Source: Isochrysis galbana | Lineage: Eukaryota > Haptophyta > Isochrysidales > Isochrysidaceae | Reading direction: 5' to 3' | DNA length: 64,000 bases | NCBI GenBank assembly: GCA_018136815.1 | Contig: CM030934.1 | Span: 6,371,698 to 6,435,697, forward strand | Part shown: positions 49,346 through 60,386 of the stretch, in pieces | How positions within the stretch are numbered: position 1 is the first letter of the stretch | Layout: each line of letters starts with the position of its first letter | The notes under the pieces: model-generated | Database searches by the model: none | Seen by the model: only the letters and a program-made list of their open reading frames with translations | What the model was told of the DNA's origin: nothing | Position numbers and translations under genes: made by a program

Positions 49346-51386
49346 CTACAATTCATCACGATCCCAGGACGAAACACCATTGGGTTCCACCTTGGAATCA
49401 ATACTTGACACGGCATCTACCGACCGAGTCGCTTTCAACACGAAGCGGCCAGTTTTGACGTCGAATCGTTCAAATGCAGACGCTGTTAAGGGATGCTGGA
49501 TGGGCTCTGAAGGCGTGTCTAGCAGCAACAGCTCTTGGGGCACATATGCAATGAGCCCTCCAGGCCTATCTCGAACGTCTGGCAACACATAGTAGAATGG
49601 TTGCTGTCTCCCAAATTTAAGCTTGTCGACGTGCATGGCAGCTATCCACGCCTCACTTTGCTCGCATCGCTTATCCGCCTGCGTTAGGAAATCATGGAAC
49701 GTACTTCGATCAGGCGAACGCTTAGCTATCTGACTCTCCCAGGGCTCAGGTCGCTCGAAGTCTAAAATGATTGAATGAGGTTGGCCATGTCGGCAAATCA
49801 AGAACGGTGTGTGTGTGTGCGGTTGGGGTAGGATTTGGGGGCGAGGATGGGGGTGGGGATGGGAGGTTTGGGCATATGCAGGCTTTCGGAATCATTCGAT
49901 TAGGCACCTTGAGAATGACGCCGCGATAATTGTACTTGCGATGCAGAAAACACTGCCCCACCTCAAATGCGATGTCGCGTGGAGGACCGAGACCAGCTGC
50001 TGTGGGCGGGAAAAGCCCCGTCTTTGGTCCCCGAGCGGAAGCGGCGCTCATTCCTGTACCCTGAGCACCGCGCGATACTTCATCCATATTCGTATGGCGG
50101 TCCGGGGAAGCTGGCGGTGGCAAGCCCTTGGGTGTCGCGGGCAGCGGGAGACCTGCTGAATCAATAGGCTCGCACTTGATTGGCATTGCATCCGTCTTCT
50201 TCGTCTCGCCTTCGAAGGCGGGATGCTTGCAATGGAGAGACGAACGAAACTGGATGATGTATTTGCACGTGCTCACCTCTTCGATGGAGGCGATGTGCGA
50301 GGGCTCGTCCGGCCTACCGCAAAAGATTCGGACTTCCGTCTCACGAGGTTTTCCCGTCATGTCGCAAGATGTGCCATTTCCGTAGCTCATTCTGAAGTAG
50401 CGTTGCTTGGACGCGACCTCCTCTGCTATCTCACCGCGCAAATCAGCCATTTGAGCCAGCGATGGCCCAGATGCCTTAGAAACGTATGACTCCGTCTCCA
50501 TGTCGTACATGGGCTCCTTAACATCGCGGCCTTTGCCGTCGAGTGGCTCGCGCCAATATGTCCCTAAGGTGTAATCCTGCGTGATCTCTCCGCTTCCAAT
50601 GGACTTTGGCAGTTTGGCAGGAGAACGCAGTGCTGACGCTTCCGTTCCCTGCCCGCTAGCTTGGCCAGGTTTGATGACGGGCTGAGTGCGCTCCTGATGA
50701 AACTGCCGTATGGATCGCGAGAAGCAGAGTTCATAAGTCCACCAACCCTGCAGCAAGAGTAGTGACGAGGCAGAGGATTGAATGTGAGGCCCTGTTGATA
50801 GTCCACATACATTCTTGTGGTGGATAGGTACTGCGGCTGCTGGCTGCAGAAATTCTGTAGGCTATTGCGTTTTACTGATCGGGCAGTTTGGGCGGACCTC
50901 AAGTCGGTAGAAGCAAGTTCCTATGATGGAGCTCAAGTAGTTTCCCAAGTGAGGTGGCGGCGTACGCAAATCCTCATCCTCTGATTTGGAGGCGGTCGGC
51001 TCGTTGGGCAGGTAGCACCGATACCTCTTGCCTCCCTTCTTGGTCATCACCACCGTACGAGCATCCGTCTACACACACCGAGACCGGGGACAGGCGGTGG
51101 AGCGAATGAGAGGGGGCGGGGGGAGGGGGAGGGAGGGAGGGAGGGAGGGAAGGGGGGGGGGGGGGGGGGGAGAGAGGAGAGAGAGAGAGAGGGAACAGGC
51201 AAGAGGGAAGTGAGGCCAGCGACAGGCACTTCGAGCCTTTTCTGGGCGAGCGTGACGGACCGGCTGTGCTCCCATCGGGTATATGGCACCCGTCATCAGT
51301 TGCATTACATATGCCGGCCCATCGACCACGCCCGGCGCTGCGGCGCTCGCGGCGAGGAGCACCGCTAGCAGCGCGACGCATCTCAT
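49346..51386 (-). CDS. OS9: OS-9-type ER lectin fused to a YccV-like domain, ending RDEL
   Basis: Exons 51309-51386 (signal peptide, CVALLAVLLAASAAAP), 50898-51068, 49908-50747 and 49346-49753, about 500 residues. Exon 2 gives TVVMTKKGGKRYRCYLP and GTCFYRLE, which splices to GWWTYELCFSRSIRQFHQE, the start of the mannose-6-phosphate-receptor-homology lectin fold. Then come LGTYWREP, QRYFRMSYGNGTSCDMTGKP, RETEVRIFC and STCKYIIQFRSSLHCKHP, all OS-9/YOS9 signatures. OS-9 reads trimmed N-glycans in the ER lumen and passes misfolded proteins to ERAD. After a Pro-rich linker, FEVGQCFLHRKYNYRGVIL and, in exon 4, FGRQQPFYYVLPDVRDRP and IAYVPQEL form a YccV-like (hemimethylated-DNA-binding-type) domain. 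The protein ends DRDEL. The exon 1 donor and the exon 3/4 junction are uncertain by a few residues. Confidence 0.8.
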
Positions 51387-51570
51387 CGTGCCGCCCGCGC
51401 CCGAGGAGGGGGGCTTCTTCTCTCTAAGGTCCAAAAGATGGAAAGAAAAAAGAGATGGCGATGACGTAGGAGTAGGAGTAGGAGTAGATTCTAGCCATTA
51501 TTTAGATATATATTTAGATCATTTAAGTTCCAAGAAAACAATAAAAGTCCTGCGTCTTGTCTTGCTCGTG
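51387..51570. promoter_or_regulatory. Shared divergent promoter region
   Basis: 184 bp between the start codons of the OS-9-like gene (minus) and the mTERF gene (plus). It contains four GGAGTA-type tandem units (51468-51488) and an ATATATATTTAGAT AT-rich stretch, but no recognised core element. Confidence 0.4.
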
Positions 51571-52689
51571 ATGGTGGCGAGGCTGGGCTGGCGCGCTCTG
51601 TCGAGAGGGCATGGCGCCGGACGAGCCTTGGAGATCGGGCCGCTCACGCGAGGGATCCACAGCCTGCCGTCTGTTGTATCTGGCTCGCCGCCAACGGCGA
51701 GCGTCACGCACGCCACGCGCGAGGACGCCCTCGCCCAGCTCTCGCCTGTTGAGCGAATAAGAGAAATGCGCCATTTCTGGATGGGGCTCGGCATCACAGA
51801 CCAACTCGCCAAGAAGATGGCGAGGCAGAGCGCCGAATTTGGCAGGGTGTGGAGCAACCCGCCAGCGTTGCTCCACAGACTAAATGCTATGCAGACAGCC
51901 ATCCCGATGCTGAACCTGGCAACTATTCTTGACCAAACTCCTGGCCTGCTTCTGTACCGCCCCGAGCGGCTGTGCGAGAAATTGACCGAGCTTTCGACGC
52001 TACTCCCAGGAGCCGATGTGCTCAAGATGGTATCGGTTGCTCCAGACGTGCTCCAACGGGACATGTCGAAGGTAGCTGCTCGGATCAGCTCGCTGCGAGC
52101 CCTTTCGCGAGGTGACGTCTCCGAGCTCATCGCTGAGCATCCGCAACTGCTACGAATGAATGAGTTTGCGCTGTGCGATCGCGTAGCAGTCTTAACACGC
52201 GCCTATGGTGCTGTCTTGTTACAGCGCATCCCGCGGGCTCGTCTGGCTGCGCTGTTGCAGTTCTCTTCCAATCGTCTTAAACGGCTTGAGTACCTTAGTG
52301 CAATCTATCCAGGAGTCCGTGGACGAGTTTCGGACATGAAGTTGCTGCGCATGTCGACCGTCAATTTCCAGAAGGGCTTCAAACCACGCCGTATGACACC
52401 GCAACGATTGACTGCTGCAAAGAGCACACGGTCGCTAGGGCCTAGACAGCCCATTTACAAGGTTCCGGCTGGCGCGAACGTCTTCAGGCTTGGCGAACGC
52501 CATCTCAAAGAATGGCGGGAAAATATCGCACATGAGAGGCAGCTCATGCTTGAGAGTGGTAGCGGCTCGTCTCACGCCATCTTTCCAAGAAGGAACCAGG
52601 GCCGTAGGCCCACTGAACGGCATCCGGATTTCGCGCGGAGCAGTGGCCCTGTGCCTATAGTGGCATCTTCATCGTTGCCCGTTGACTAG
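51571..52689 (+). CDS. mTERF-family organelle protein
   Basis: 372 residues from ATG 51571. The start (ARLGWRALSRGHGAGRALEI) is Arg-rich and lacks acidic residues for about 20 positions, as mitochondrial presequences do. From residue 60 the sequence consists of about 30-residue helical repeats with the Leu-Pro/Leu pattern of mTERF motifs: AIPMLNLATILDQTPGLLLY, LCEKLTELSTLLPGADVLKM, RDMSKVAARISSLRALSRGD, ELIAEHPQLLRMN. These proteins bind organellar DNA or RNA and act in transcription termination, rRNA maturation or intron splicing. The C-terminus (about 110 residues) is basic and unassigned. The frame stays open upstream to 51283, but that part is antisense to OS-9 exon 1. Confidence 0.78.
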   Translation: MVARLGWRALSRGHGAGRALEIGPLTRGIHSLPSVVSGSPPTASVTHATREDALAQLSPVERIREMRHFWMGLGITDQLAKKMARQSAEFGRVWSNPPALLHRLNAMQTAIPMLNLATILDQTPGLLLYRPERLCEKLTELSTLLPGADVLKMVSVAPDVLQRDMSKVAARISSLRALSRGDVSELIAEHPQLLRMNEFALCDRVAVLTRAYGAVLLQRIPRARLAALLQFSSNRLKRLEYLSAIYPGVRGRVSDMKLLRMSTVNFQKGFKPRRMTPQRLTAAKSTRSLGPRQPIYKVPAGANVFRLGERHLKEWRENIAHERQLMLESGSGSSHAIFPRRNQGRRPTERHPDFARSSGPVPIVASSSLPVD

Positions 52690-53000
52690 CCCAAGCCAAA
52701 GGTATGCCGTGATTGTGACGTGGAAGAGCGAGGATTCGGTCTAGGAAGTTGTGGTATGTTATATGCTGTCATATGCCGCACGTTTGAGCTTATCGAGTTA
52801 GGTGGGTAGTAAGCAGTGTGGTTGTGTGTGGGTGGGCAGCATGCGACGATCCTGATGCGGAAAGCGGGCAACATGAGACATTGAACTATGCCCGAGTGCG
52901 AACGCGAGAATGGCAGCCCATCCCGGTGGGCGGTTGGTCTCTTTCTTGGCTCTCTGTCACTCGTCAAGGGTCCCTTCTTGTCCTTGTCCGGGCCAAAGCC

Positions 53001-53300
53001 CAACTAACTTCATAGTCAGTTGCCATGGAGCGCGCCGGCGCTCCCCACCCTCCTCTCCTTCGGCCCCCCGCCGAGGGCGGCACCCCAGTGCCCATGGAGC
53101 AGCCGCTGTCGAAGCAACCGCGTCCGCCGTCCGGGGCCGAACAGGTGCGTGCGACTCCGGTCGCGCCACGCGGCCCGTGGCTCCGGCCACACCACACAAG
53201 ACAGCCATGTTAGCCCCCCCCCGGAAGACTGCAGGCTGCAAACCACAACCACAACACACGAACGACAGGCTCACACAGCACACAACCGATCTAGGCCTGA
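53001..53300 (+). mobile_element. LINE 5' fragment of the MERA family
   Basis: Hairpin CAACTAACT / AGTCAGTTG around TCAT, then CC and ATGGAGCGCGCCGGCGCTCC. The frame 53025-53213 starts MERAGAPHPPLLRPPAEGG, close to the nested copy at 6941. The 3' boundary is not visible. Confidence 0.65.
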
Positions 53301-53305
53301 GCGAA

Positions 53306-53392
53306 AATATGTAGTAGTACTTATTTTTCTACATATTTGGGTGGGCTTTCGGCGAATACATATTTTTACATATTTACTACTTATTTGGGAGC
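53306..53392. repeat. AT-rich dispersed repeat, diverged copy
   Basis: CTACATATTTGGGTGGG and TTTTTACATATTTACTAC units of the 3024/17617 family. Confidence 0.5.
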
Positions 53393-54119
53393 GCGAGCCG
53401 CCGTGCCGCCCCGTGCGGCAGGGGGGGACAGCGAGGCAGGAGGCAGGGGGCAGGGGGCGTGCGATGGCCCCAGGTGAGCAGCCTGGCTGCGCTGCTAGCC
53501 CCATTTGTGGTGCGACGCGCGCGGAAGCATGGCCACTCACCAGGCTCCCTTCCCCTCGCCACGCAGGTTCGCGCTATTCCAAGCGGCTGACAGCATCGCG
53601 CGCAAGCAGCAATGGGGCCCAAGAAGATGACGTTGATGCGCACGCTGGAAGGGCGGCTGGGACAGAGGGCGATGGCGAGGGTCGCGCAAAGAAATGGTTC
53701 TGCACCACCTTATCCGTTATCTGTGCGTTTCCGAGAGCGCCGCTCCTCCTCCGCTCGAGAGATGCCCTCGTCAATCTTCAGCCCGCGTGCGCGCCACCAC
53801 GGGTAGATCCGTTGGAAGAAAAAAAAATCTTCTTAAAAATTCCGCTACGTGCACGGCGTGAGGCAGTTTGCTAGTGTACCTCCCTGCTACCCAACCTTAA
53901 CCCCTAGTAACCCCCTTTCACCTTCCCCAGTTCCCTCTTTAGCGGAGAAGCTGGTTCCAGGGAGGCCGCGCGCGCTGCTTCGGCCGGGAGCTGGAGAGAA
54001 GGGGGTGGGAGACTGTGGCTCGTCTCTTGGTCTAATTCTGATTCGGACTCTTCTCATTGGTATAACGTGAGATCTTGATTTATGTTCCGATGTGATTCCT
54101 ATTAAGGGATCTGGCTACC
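53393..54119. other. Stretch without a recognised gene
   Basis: A plus frame (53463-53874) is open but shows no domain; GC-rich first half, mixed second half. Confidence 0.4.
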
Positions 54120-54935
54120 CTAGGTGATGTTCCGTATATCCAGGCCTCTCGCCGCCTGCAAGAGGTCCCCTGATGCTTCTAGGTTGAAATCCTTGTCTAT
54201 AGTGTATAGAGGGCTTATAATTTTCCGAATGTGTTTGTTGCTCGGGGCGTTTAGCCCCATGTTCTCGCGTTGTTTTTTTAACCTCTGGAAGAACCCGACC
54301 TTCGCCGTTACTAATAAGTGGTATCTCGTAAAGATCGCTCTTAAGATAGTCCTGACGGACCTACCGTCCGCGTTGCCATATTGAATGTTGTAAAAGTCCG
54401 TGAGGATGTATCTCCACGCTAGGATACCTCAGTACCCCGAGGAGGGATGCGGTCTGTCTACCTGGTAGCAAAAGAGACGCTGTGCTAATTCAGAGCCCGG
54501 CCTTAGATTCATCCCCAGAAGTCCTTCTATGAATTCGAAAATGGGCTCCGTCGCGATGCACGTGGCTATGTGGGTAGAGCTCTCGGGGGCTATGCCGCAA
54601 AAGCGGCATGTCGGATCGTCGGCGAACCGGTTCGCCGTAGCTATTCTCCTATGCAGGACGTGTTTGAAGTGCATATATGAGTCTCTTGGCGTTAAAAAGT
54701 TGTATTTGTATAGCTGAGATACTTGTTTCCATTTCCCGGAGAGGTCCGGCAATCGTTTTTCCCACCTCAATGTGGATTTTTGCTTCTTTGTTTTCCTCAT
54801 TGCAAGAAATGCTTTAGTCAGCGCCTTGACGTTAACATCCTCCAGGGATTTATGCGCGTCTTTGCATGCGTATTCTAGCTTGTGGAATCGGGTACGCCAT
54901 CTCGGCCGGGCCGTCGTATGCTCGGCCCCATTTCA
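54120..54935 (-). pseudogene. LINE polymerase C-terminal region (truncated)
   Basis: Minus frame: TTARPRWRTRFHKLEYACKD, KSLEDVNVKALTKAF, DLSGKWKQVSQLYKYNFLTP, FKHVLHRRIATANRFADDP, then the zinc knuckle CRFCGIAPESSTHIATC (C-x2-C-x8-H-x3-C), as in zf-RVT domains that follow LINE reverse transcriptases. A stop comes after HPSSGY at 54429. In another frame the protein continues as AWRYILTDFYNIQYGNADGR and KQRENMGLNAPSNK, as in the 41 kb copy, so there is a frameshift near 54425. The reverse transcriptase itself is absent. Confidence 0.75.
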
Positions 54936-55889
54936 GCGGAGTGTATAAGTCGTCCGGTGTTGGCTGTGGGTTGGCCCTCTCATGGATATGGGGCTGTTGA
55001 GGAAGAGCATGCAAAAGAAGAAGTCGACGTCGAGCAGGGTGATGGGCTTGGAGAGCATGTACGCCTCGATGCCGCAAGCCAGCAACCAGCCCTTGTATTT
55101 GTTGCTGTTCCTCACGAGCTCCTCGCGGAACGCCTTCGTCAGGAACTTCTCGAACCACCTGAAGGGGTGAGCCGAAGCAGACAACCCCACAGCTGCACTG
55201 GGAGTGAAGGCTGTTTCGGCACCGGCATACTCGGGCCGGCTGATCTTTGACGGGTCGACGGCCTCCCACTTCCACTCCTTCTTCTTCTTCTTGTCCGCCT
55301 GCGTCGCGCGGCGCCGCCCTCCGACCAGTGCTCCTTCTCGCGACCCGCTCGCACCTCCCCCTCCTGCCTCAGGGAGCATGTTCTTGAGGAGAAAGGACAC
55401 ATCGACGGGCACGCACTCGTCCAAAGCCACGCACAAGGCCGACGCGTGCTCGGCCTTGCTTCGACCGTGGGGTGCTGCCAGCCCTCGTGCACGCAGGTGG
55501 AATTGCAGGTCGGTCTTCTTCATCTTGGCCACTTCACAAGCTCTCATGTCCTCCATGGCCATGGCGCGGTGCAACACCTCTGCAGGCACCACCGGGGGGG
55601 GATGAGCTGTCTCCTCTCCCTCAACGTCGTCGCATTCAGGATGCAACCCCCCTTCCTGCTGCAGCCCTTCCTCTGCCTCGCCGCCATCGTCTCCTTCGCT
55701 AGTAGCGCCCTCGTCGCCTGCCTCCTCGCCCCCCTCACTCGCCGACCCATTCTCCTTAGAACTCGATTCGTCGTCCGAGTCGGCGGCCGTGAGGAGGCAG
55801 TCCGCCTCGTCGTCGGACGGGAGCTGCACCCGCTCTTGGTCGTCCAAGTCGCAGTCATACTCCCCTCCCCACTCCCCCAAGTGCGCCAT
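54933..55889 (-). CDS. piggyBac-like transposase N-terminal region
   Basis: 318 residues from ATG 55889. An acidic Ser/Glu/Asp-rich leader (residues 1-100), a SAP-like segment (MKKTDLQFHLRARGLAAPHG), a Lys-rich stretch, then FRWFEKFLTKAFREELVRNS and KPITLLDVDFFFCMLFLNS. The last two resemble the region that opens piggyBac transposases, before the catalytic Asp residues. The frame ends at TGA 54933, and beyond this single stop the same frame continues into the LINE remnant, so the 3' half has probably been replaced by the LINE. A 23-base G run lies 43 nt upstream. Domesticated, decayed or recently broken cannot be told. Confidence 0.45.
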   Translation of the reverse strand: MAHLGEWGGEYDCDLDDQERVQLPSDDEADCLLTAADSDDESSSKENGSASEGGEEAGDEGATSEGDDGGEAEEGLQQEGGLHPECDDVEGEETAHPPPVVPAEVLHRAMAMEDMRACEVAKMKKTDLQFHLRARGLAAPHGRSKAEHASALCVALDECVPVDVSFLLKNMLPEAGGGGASGSREGALVGGRRRATQADKKKKKEWKWEAVDPSKISRPEYAGAETAFTPSAAVGLSASAHPFRWFEKFLTKAFREELVRNSNKYKGWLLACGIEAYMLSKPITLLDVDFFFCMLFLNSPISMRGPTHSQHRTTYTLR

Positions 55890-56318
55890 CGCGCGCGCGG
55901 GGCCGCGGGGCGGGGCGGGGGGCGGGGGGCGGGGGGGGGGGGGGGGGGGGGGGGACGCCTCGACAGCAAAAAATTACGTCGCCTTTTCATCGGGTTTTGA
56001 GTCCAATATTTCTTGTGGACGCCCCTTCCCCCCGAAGCCCTCGTGTAAAACCGCTGTGGAGAAGCACCTGTTTAGGTGCTTCGCCCCGGCAGTAAGGAGT
56101 TAAAAGCCCGACCGGGTGCGCAGGCGGGGCGTCCGGCATAGCAGCCCTTGCCCCCCCCCCCCGCCTCTCATCTCTGCCGCTCGCCTCTCCCCCCCCCCCC
56201 TTCTGCGAGCTCTCTCTCACGTAGATTTCTCTCTTTCTTAACACCTCCTGCCCTTCTCGGCCCTTTCTCTCTCTCTCTCTCTCCCCTCCCCCTCCGCTCG
56301 CTCCCGCCCTTCAGGGCG

Positions 56319-59300
56319 ATGCGGCAGCGCGCCGTGCTGTTCGGCACGCTCGCCTCTCTGGCGAGGCAAGGGGGCGCGGAGCTGGGGTCGGGCGCGGAGG
56401 AGCTGTACAGCCGCATCGGTCAGAGTCACCACTCGCCGCCCCGCGAGCTCTTCCTTGCCACAGAGACGTCTGCTGCCGTGCTGCCAAGCGCAGACCACCT
56501 GAGACTTGCCCTCCCTCTCCCTCCTCTTTTTCCCAGGGCTCGAAACGAATGGGACGGATAGATCGTCTGGTGTACCTCTTCGCAGCGGCGCTTGGCCCTC
56601 CATGAGCCTCGAGCGGGCTGGGATGTGGGACGATCTGGCCAGCGGCGAGGATCCTGCTGAGCAGGGCAGCGGCGAGGCTGGCAGCGGCGAGGCACTTTGG
56701 CCGAAATCCCGACCGGCGCCAGCGGCGATGGAGTCGATGCACCGCACCTCGGACTCATCCACTGCGCAGCCCGCTACGCCCGAGAAGCCGCAGTGCACGG
56801 CTACTGCTGGGCTAATGCACTGTTGGAAGAGTGGCTGTGTTGCGTACTGCTTCTCTGAGATTTCCGGAGCGCTCCTCATGCTCTTCATTGCTGGGATGTC
56901 GGCGCATACATTCGGCAATCTACTCGCAGGGTTTGGCTTTCCAGCGATCACCATCTTCCTCTTCTTCGGCATCGTTCTGGGACCATATGGCACAAACGTG
57001 GTGGGAAAGGATGACTCGCGGAAGCTGACTTGGTGCGATGCTCTCATGCTTTTTTTCGCGTCACGTCGCCTGGATGTTGCCAAAGGGCTCGTGCTGCCGC
57101 AAGGTTAGCAGGTGACGTCCACACCCATGCCTACCCTCCAGGTTCAATGATGTTGCTCTCGGATTCATTGGATTGTCCGCCGGCGGCAAGTTGAACCTGA
57201 ACGATGTGCGCGAAAATATCGGAACTGCAATGCGGCTTCTGCTCTCTCTTGTCCTTGTCACGTACGTTGGGTCCATATCTGCCACGCTTCTATTCGGTCC
57301 CACGTTTCTTCCTTTTCTGCGCGAAGTGGACTTTCCTCAGCGGCTATCAGCTGCCCTGCTCATCGCATGCTTGGCGGTGGCACGCTCACCCTCGTCCGCT
57401 ATTGCACTCATCGAAGAGCTCAATGCTCACGGCCCTTTCACGACAACCATCCTAACGGTCACAGTGCTGATTGACGTGGTGGTCGTCATGCTATTTGCTA
57501 TGACCCAGCTTTTTGTAAGCCTGCTCATGAGCGAGGGAGGCTCCGGGTCTCATGAGAGTGGCGCAGAGCTGCTCAGTCACTTCCTGCAGCAGACCATAAC
57601 GTCTGTCATCTTAGGAGTTCTCATTGGCTTCGCCTTGCCGTGGATATATTCGTGTGAAATGCCGGCGGACAGATCCAACCGCGTGGGGCGATCGGGTAGC
57701 GCTGTGGTGATCTTGGCAGTGTTGTACGGTGGCGTGAGCACCCTCGTGGTGCTGCTTCAGCGGCTCGTCTTTTTGGCTTCGTCGTGGGCTCTCTTCCTTG
57801 ACGAGAAATACGAGGAAGAGTCATCGGGATGGTCAATCCAAAACCCATTGATATGCTGCATGGTGGCAGGCTTCATCACGTGCAACTTCACTAGTGCGGG
57901 CCACGCGTTTCACACGTCCGTCCACGATCTTTCAGGGCCAATCTACCTCCTTTTTTTCACCTTCACCGGGATGAACCTTGATATGGGGGTGCTGTGGCGG
58001 AACCGCTCCGCATGCGTGCTGCTATTTGGCTCGCGAACGCTCTGCATTGTTGCCGCTTCTAAGCTTGGTGGGCACCTGAGTCGTCAGCCACCGGAGTACA
58101 CCGATCGCTATTGGATGACTCTCCTCACCCAAGCGGGCGTGACTCTTGGCCTAGCGCAGGCCGTTGCCCCGCACTTCGCGTGGGGTCCAGACTTCTCTGC
58201 ATGCATCGTCGCTCTCGTCGTGTGCAACCAAGTCGTTGGCCCACCACTATTCAAAATGGCAATCAAATTGGTCCAGGAAGACAATGAGGGCTACGACCCG
58301 AAGCAAGCGGGCGGACCGCGCTTTCGAAATCTTGGCAACGTCAGGCAGCTGGGAAGGCCCAAGCCTCGTGGTGCGCTTTGCATCATCTCGAAGGGCGAAC
58401 AGGCGAGTGCCAGACGCATCGGCTTGTGGCCCTATCTGGTGTTTGCTTGCACAACGCCAAGACACATGTTCATGCATCCCCGCCTCCCACAACCGTCCGC
58501 ACCTGAACTGTCGCTCTCAATGATCAATGCTTGTGTCGCCACGACCTCCCATCTCAACTAGGTTGGGGAGGCAGTGACTCATCGGCTACGAGAGCTCAAG
58601 TGGGAGGTTCTCGTGGCTGACGAGAGCTTCGCGGTGACAACAAATGCAGCCGAGTCAAAACTCCTTGAGCGTCGATCACGCCAGCACATCATCGCACTGC
58701 CAGATAAGTTGCAGCGCGAGATGCTCGCACGTGGTGGCGCAGCCGGCATCGCTCTCAAGCCGTGGGAGAAATTGGTCCCTCACCGGTCATTGCCGACGAT
58801 GCCCAAGATAGCCTCAGAGGGCTTGCTCAGCAATGCGATTGGGAAGCCCCCTACCAGCGTGTCTATCGACCTCGGCGGCGAGTCGCTGGCCTCTCTAGTC
58901 GAGAGCCTGCCTTCGGGTGTGGGTCCCTGTCTGCGCTTGCCTCCTGCAGTGAGCGCATCATCCGAGTCAAGTGTCGCAGAAGGCGTCGCAACGCCGGCGG
59001 CGGGGCCGAGCGTATCCACGGCACTCGAGGGGTTGCAGACCCCTGCGAACGAACCCTCGCAGCCACCTCCGGCGACAACACAACCGCCAAGCCGTCCACA
59101 GCTCCCAGACTATTCACGGGCCAGCAAGGCTGGAGCACGACGTTACGCTTCTATGGGTACGAACAAATTTCCCGCATCCAGTTTTGGTGGGAATCTGGCA
59201 AGTGAACTGGGCGAGACGGTTAGGCAGCAAGATGCACAGATCTACGCGCAAACGATGCGTTTGCTCTGGCTGGCGGCTGGCATGAAGAATCTGGACGTTA

Positions 59301-60386
59301 TCATCGTCATTCTGAAGACGGACCGCGAGGTACTCGATGTATGCAGGATGATCAGCGAAATGATGCCTATGATAGAACAATCTCGCAAGCGCACTTGGTC
59401 AGACCCTCCCCAGCTCGTGGTTTCCTTGCAAGACGAGAACCTCCTCAATCTTTTGCCCAACACACCCAAGCCACTCGTTATTGGACCCGCTATGGCCGTG
59501 CCTCGGCTCATCTGCGAGGTATGCTGCGCTCGTGGAATAGGCTCTTTCATTTCAAGGCACAGATTCCCAGGCTTAGCCTCAGTCAATCTAGGTCTTCTGC
59601 CTCTGCAGCGCCATCTCGGCATTTGCCCCTTGTACACCAAGCTCCCTCCAATGTTGAGAATGTAGCATCTTCGTCACACGCAGCGGAATCCACTCACCTT
59701 AGCTTCTTGAAAAGCCGCCTTCATATCTGGCCTCTTTCACGTAAGTCCCATGACACCGCTGGCCTGTTTAGGTACTTCACCCAACCGCGCATTACACCGG
59801 TACCTTTGAGTCATCGCCGCTGGACAATCCGGACGCAATGAGTGACGTCTCCGACGAAACAGGTCGCTCAAGAGAACACCGCTCGATCAATTCGTCGCTC
59901 CGCAGCTCGATCAATTCGTCGCCTCGTAGAAGAGGAGCCTCGCCGAGCACATCCAAGTCTTCGACCGCGGACGCCACAGGTGCTGAGGCGGCCCCCACCG
60001 AATCTCCCGTGCCATCCCATATGGGTACGTGGACCGAGGGTCTGATGAGGAGAGCAAAAGTTGGCCTTGCACCTCCACCCATCTCTACGAACCGGACACT
60101 CTCAGAAGGTGAACAAGAAGGAGGGCTCGACGGCGGGCTCCCGACATCGGAAGCTCTTCCTAAGGCAAACACCCCCGCGGGGTCTGCCTTGACGCCCCGT
60201 GCGGAGATAGGAGCTGCAGGCGGTGGGAGTGAAACTCCAAGCACCGGTGGGGCATGCACCCCACGTGCGGTAGCATGCAGCCCACGAGAGGTGCCTGCGG
60301 CACTTGTTCGCGCGAGAAGTGCAAGACGTGAAGGACCCGATAGTCCTAGCCGGTCAGGCTCCCGCTTCGAAATGGAGCTTTTATAG
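56319..60386 (+). CDS. Monovalent cation/proton antiporter with cytosolic domain
   Basis: Five exons: 56319-56418, 56537-57032, 57142-58370, 58575-59518 and 59772-60386, about 1127 residues. The membrane part begins near residue 145 (SGALLMLFIAGMSAHTFGNL, FPAITIFLFFGIVLGPYGTN) and continues over the second splice as LTWFNDVALGFIGLSAGGKL, then AARSPSSAIALIEELNAHGP-like sequence (VARSPSSAIALIEEL), TILTVTVLIDVVVVMLFAM and LTQAGVTLGLAQAVAP. This is the CPA-type Na+(K+)/H+ exchanger fold of 11-13 helices, exchanging cations for protons across a membrane. After it, THRLRELKWEVLVAD and LDVIIVILKTDREVLDVCRM look like a degenerate TrkA-N Rossmann domain, usual in KefB/KEA-type carriers. The tail is Ser-rich and disordered. 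The exon 3/4 junction is the least certain. Confidence 0.8.

Noticed and set aside
54850-55275. Minus frame continuing the piggyBac-like region (WGRAYDGPAEMAYPIPQ)
   Set aside because: A different frame from both the transposase-like and LINE frames; its first half is low-complexity Arg/His sequence.
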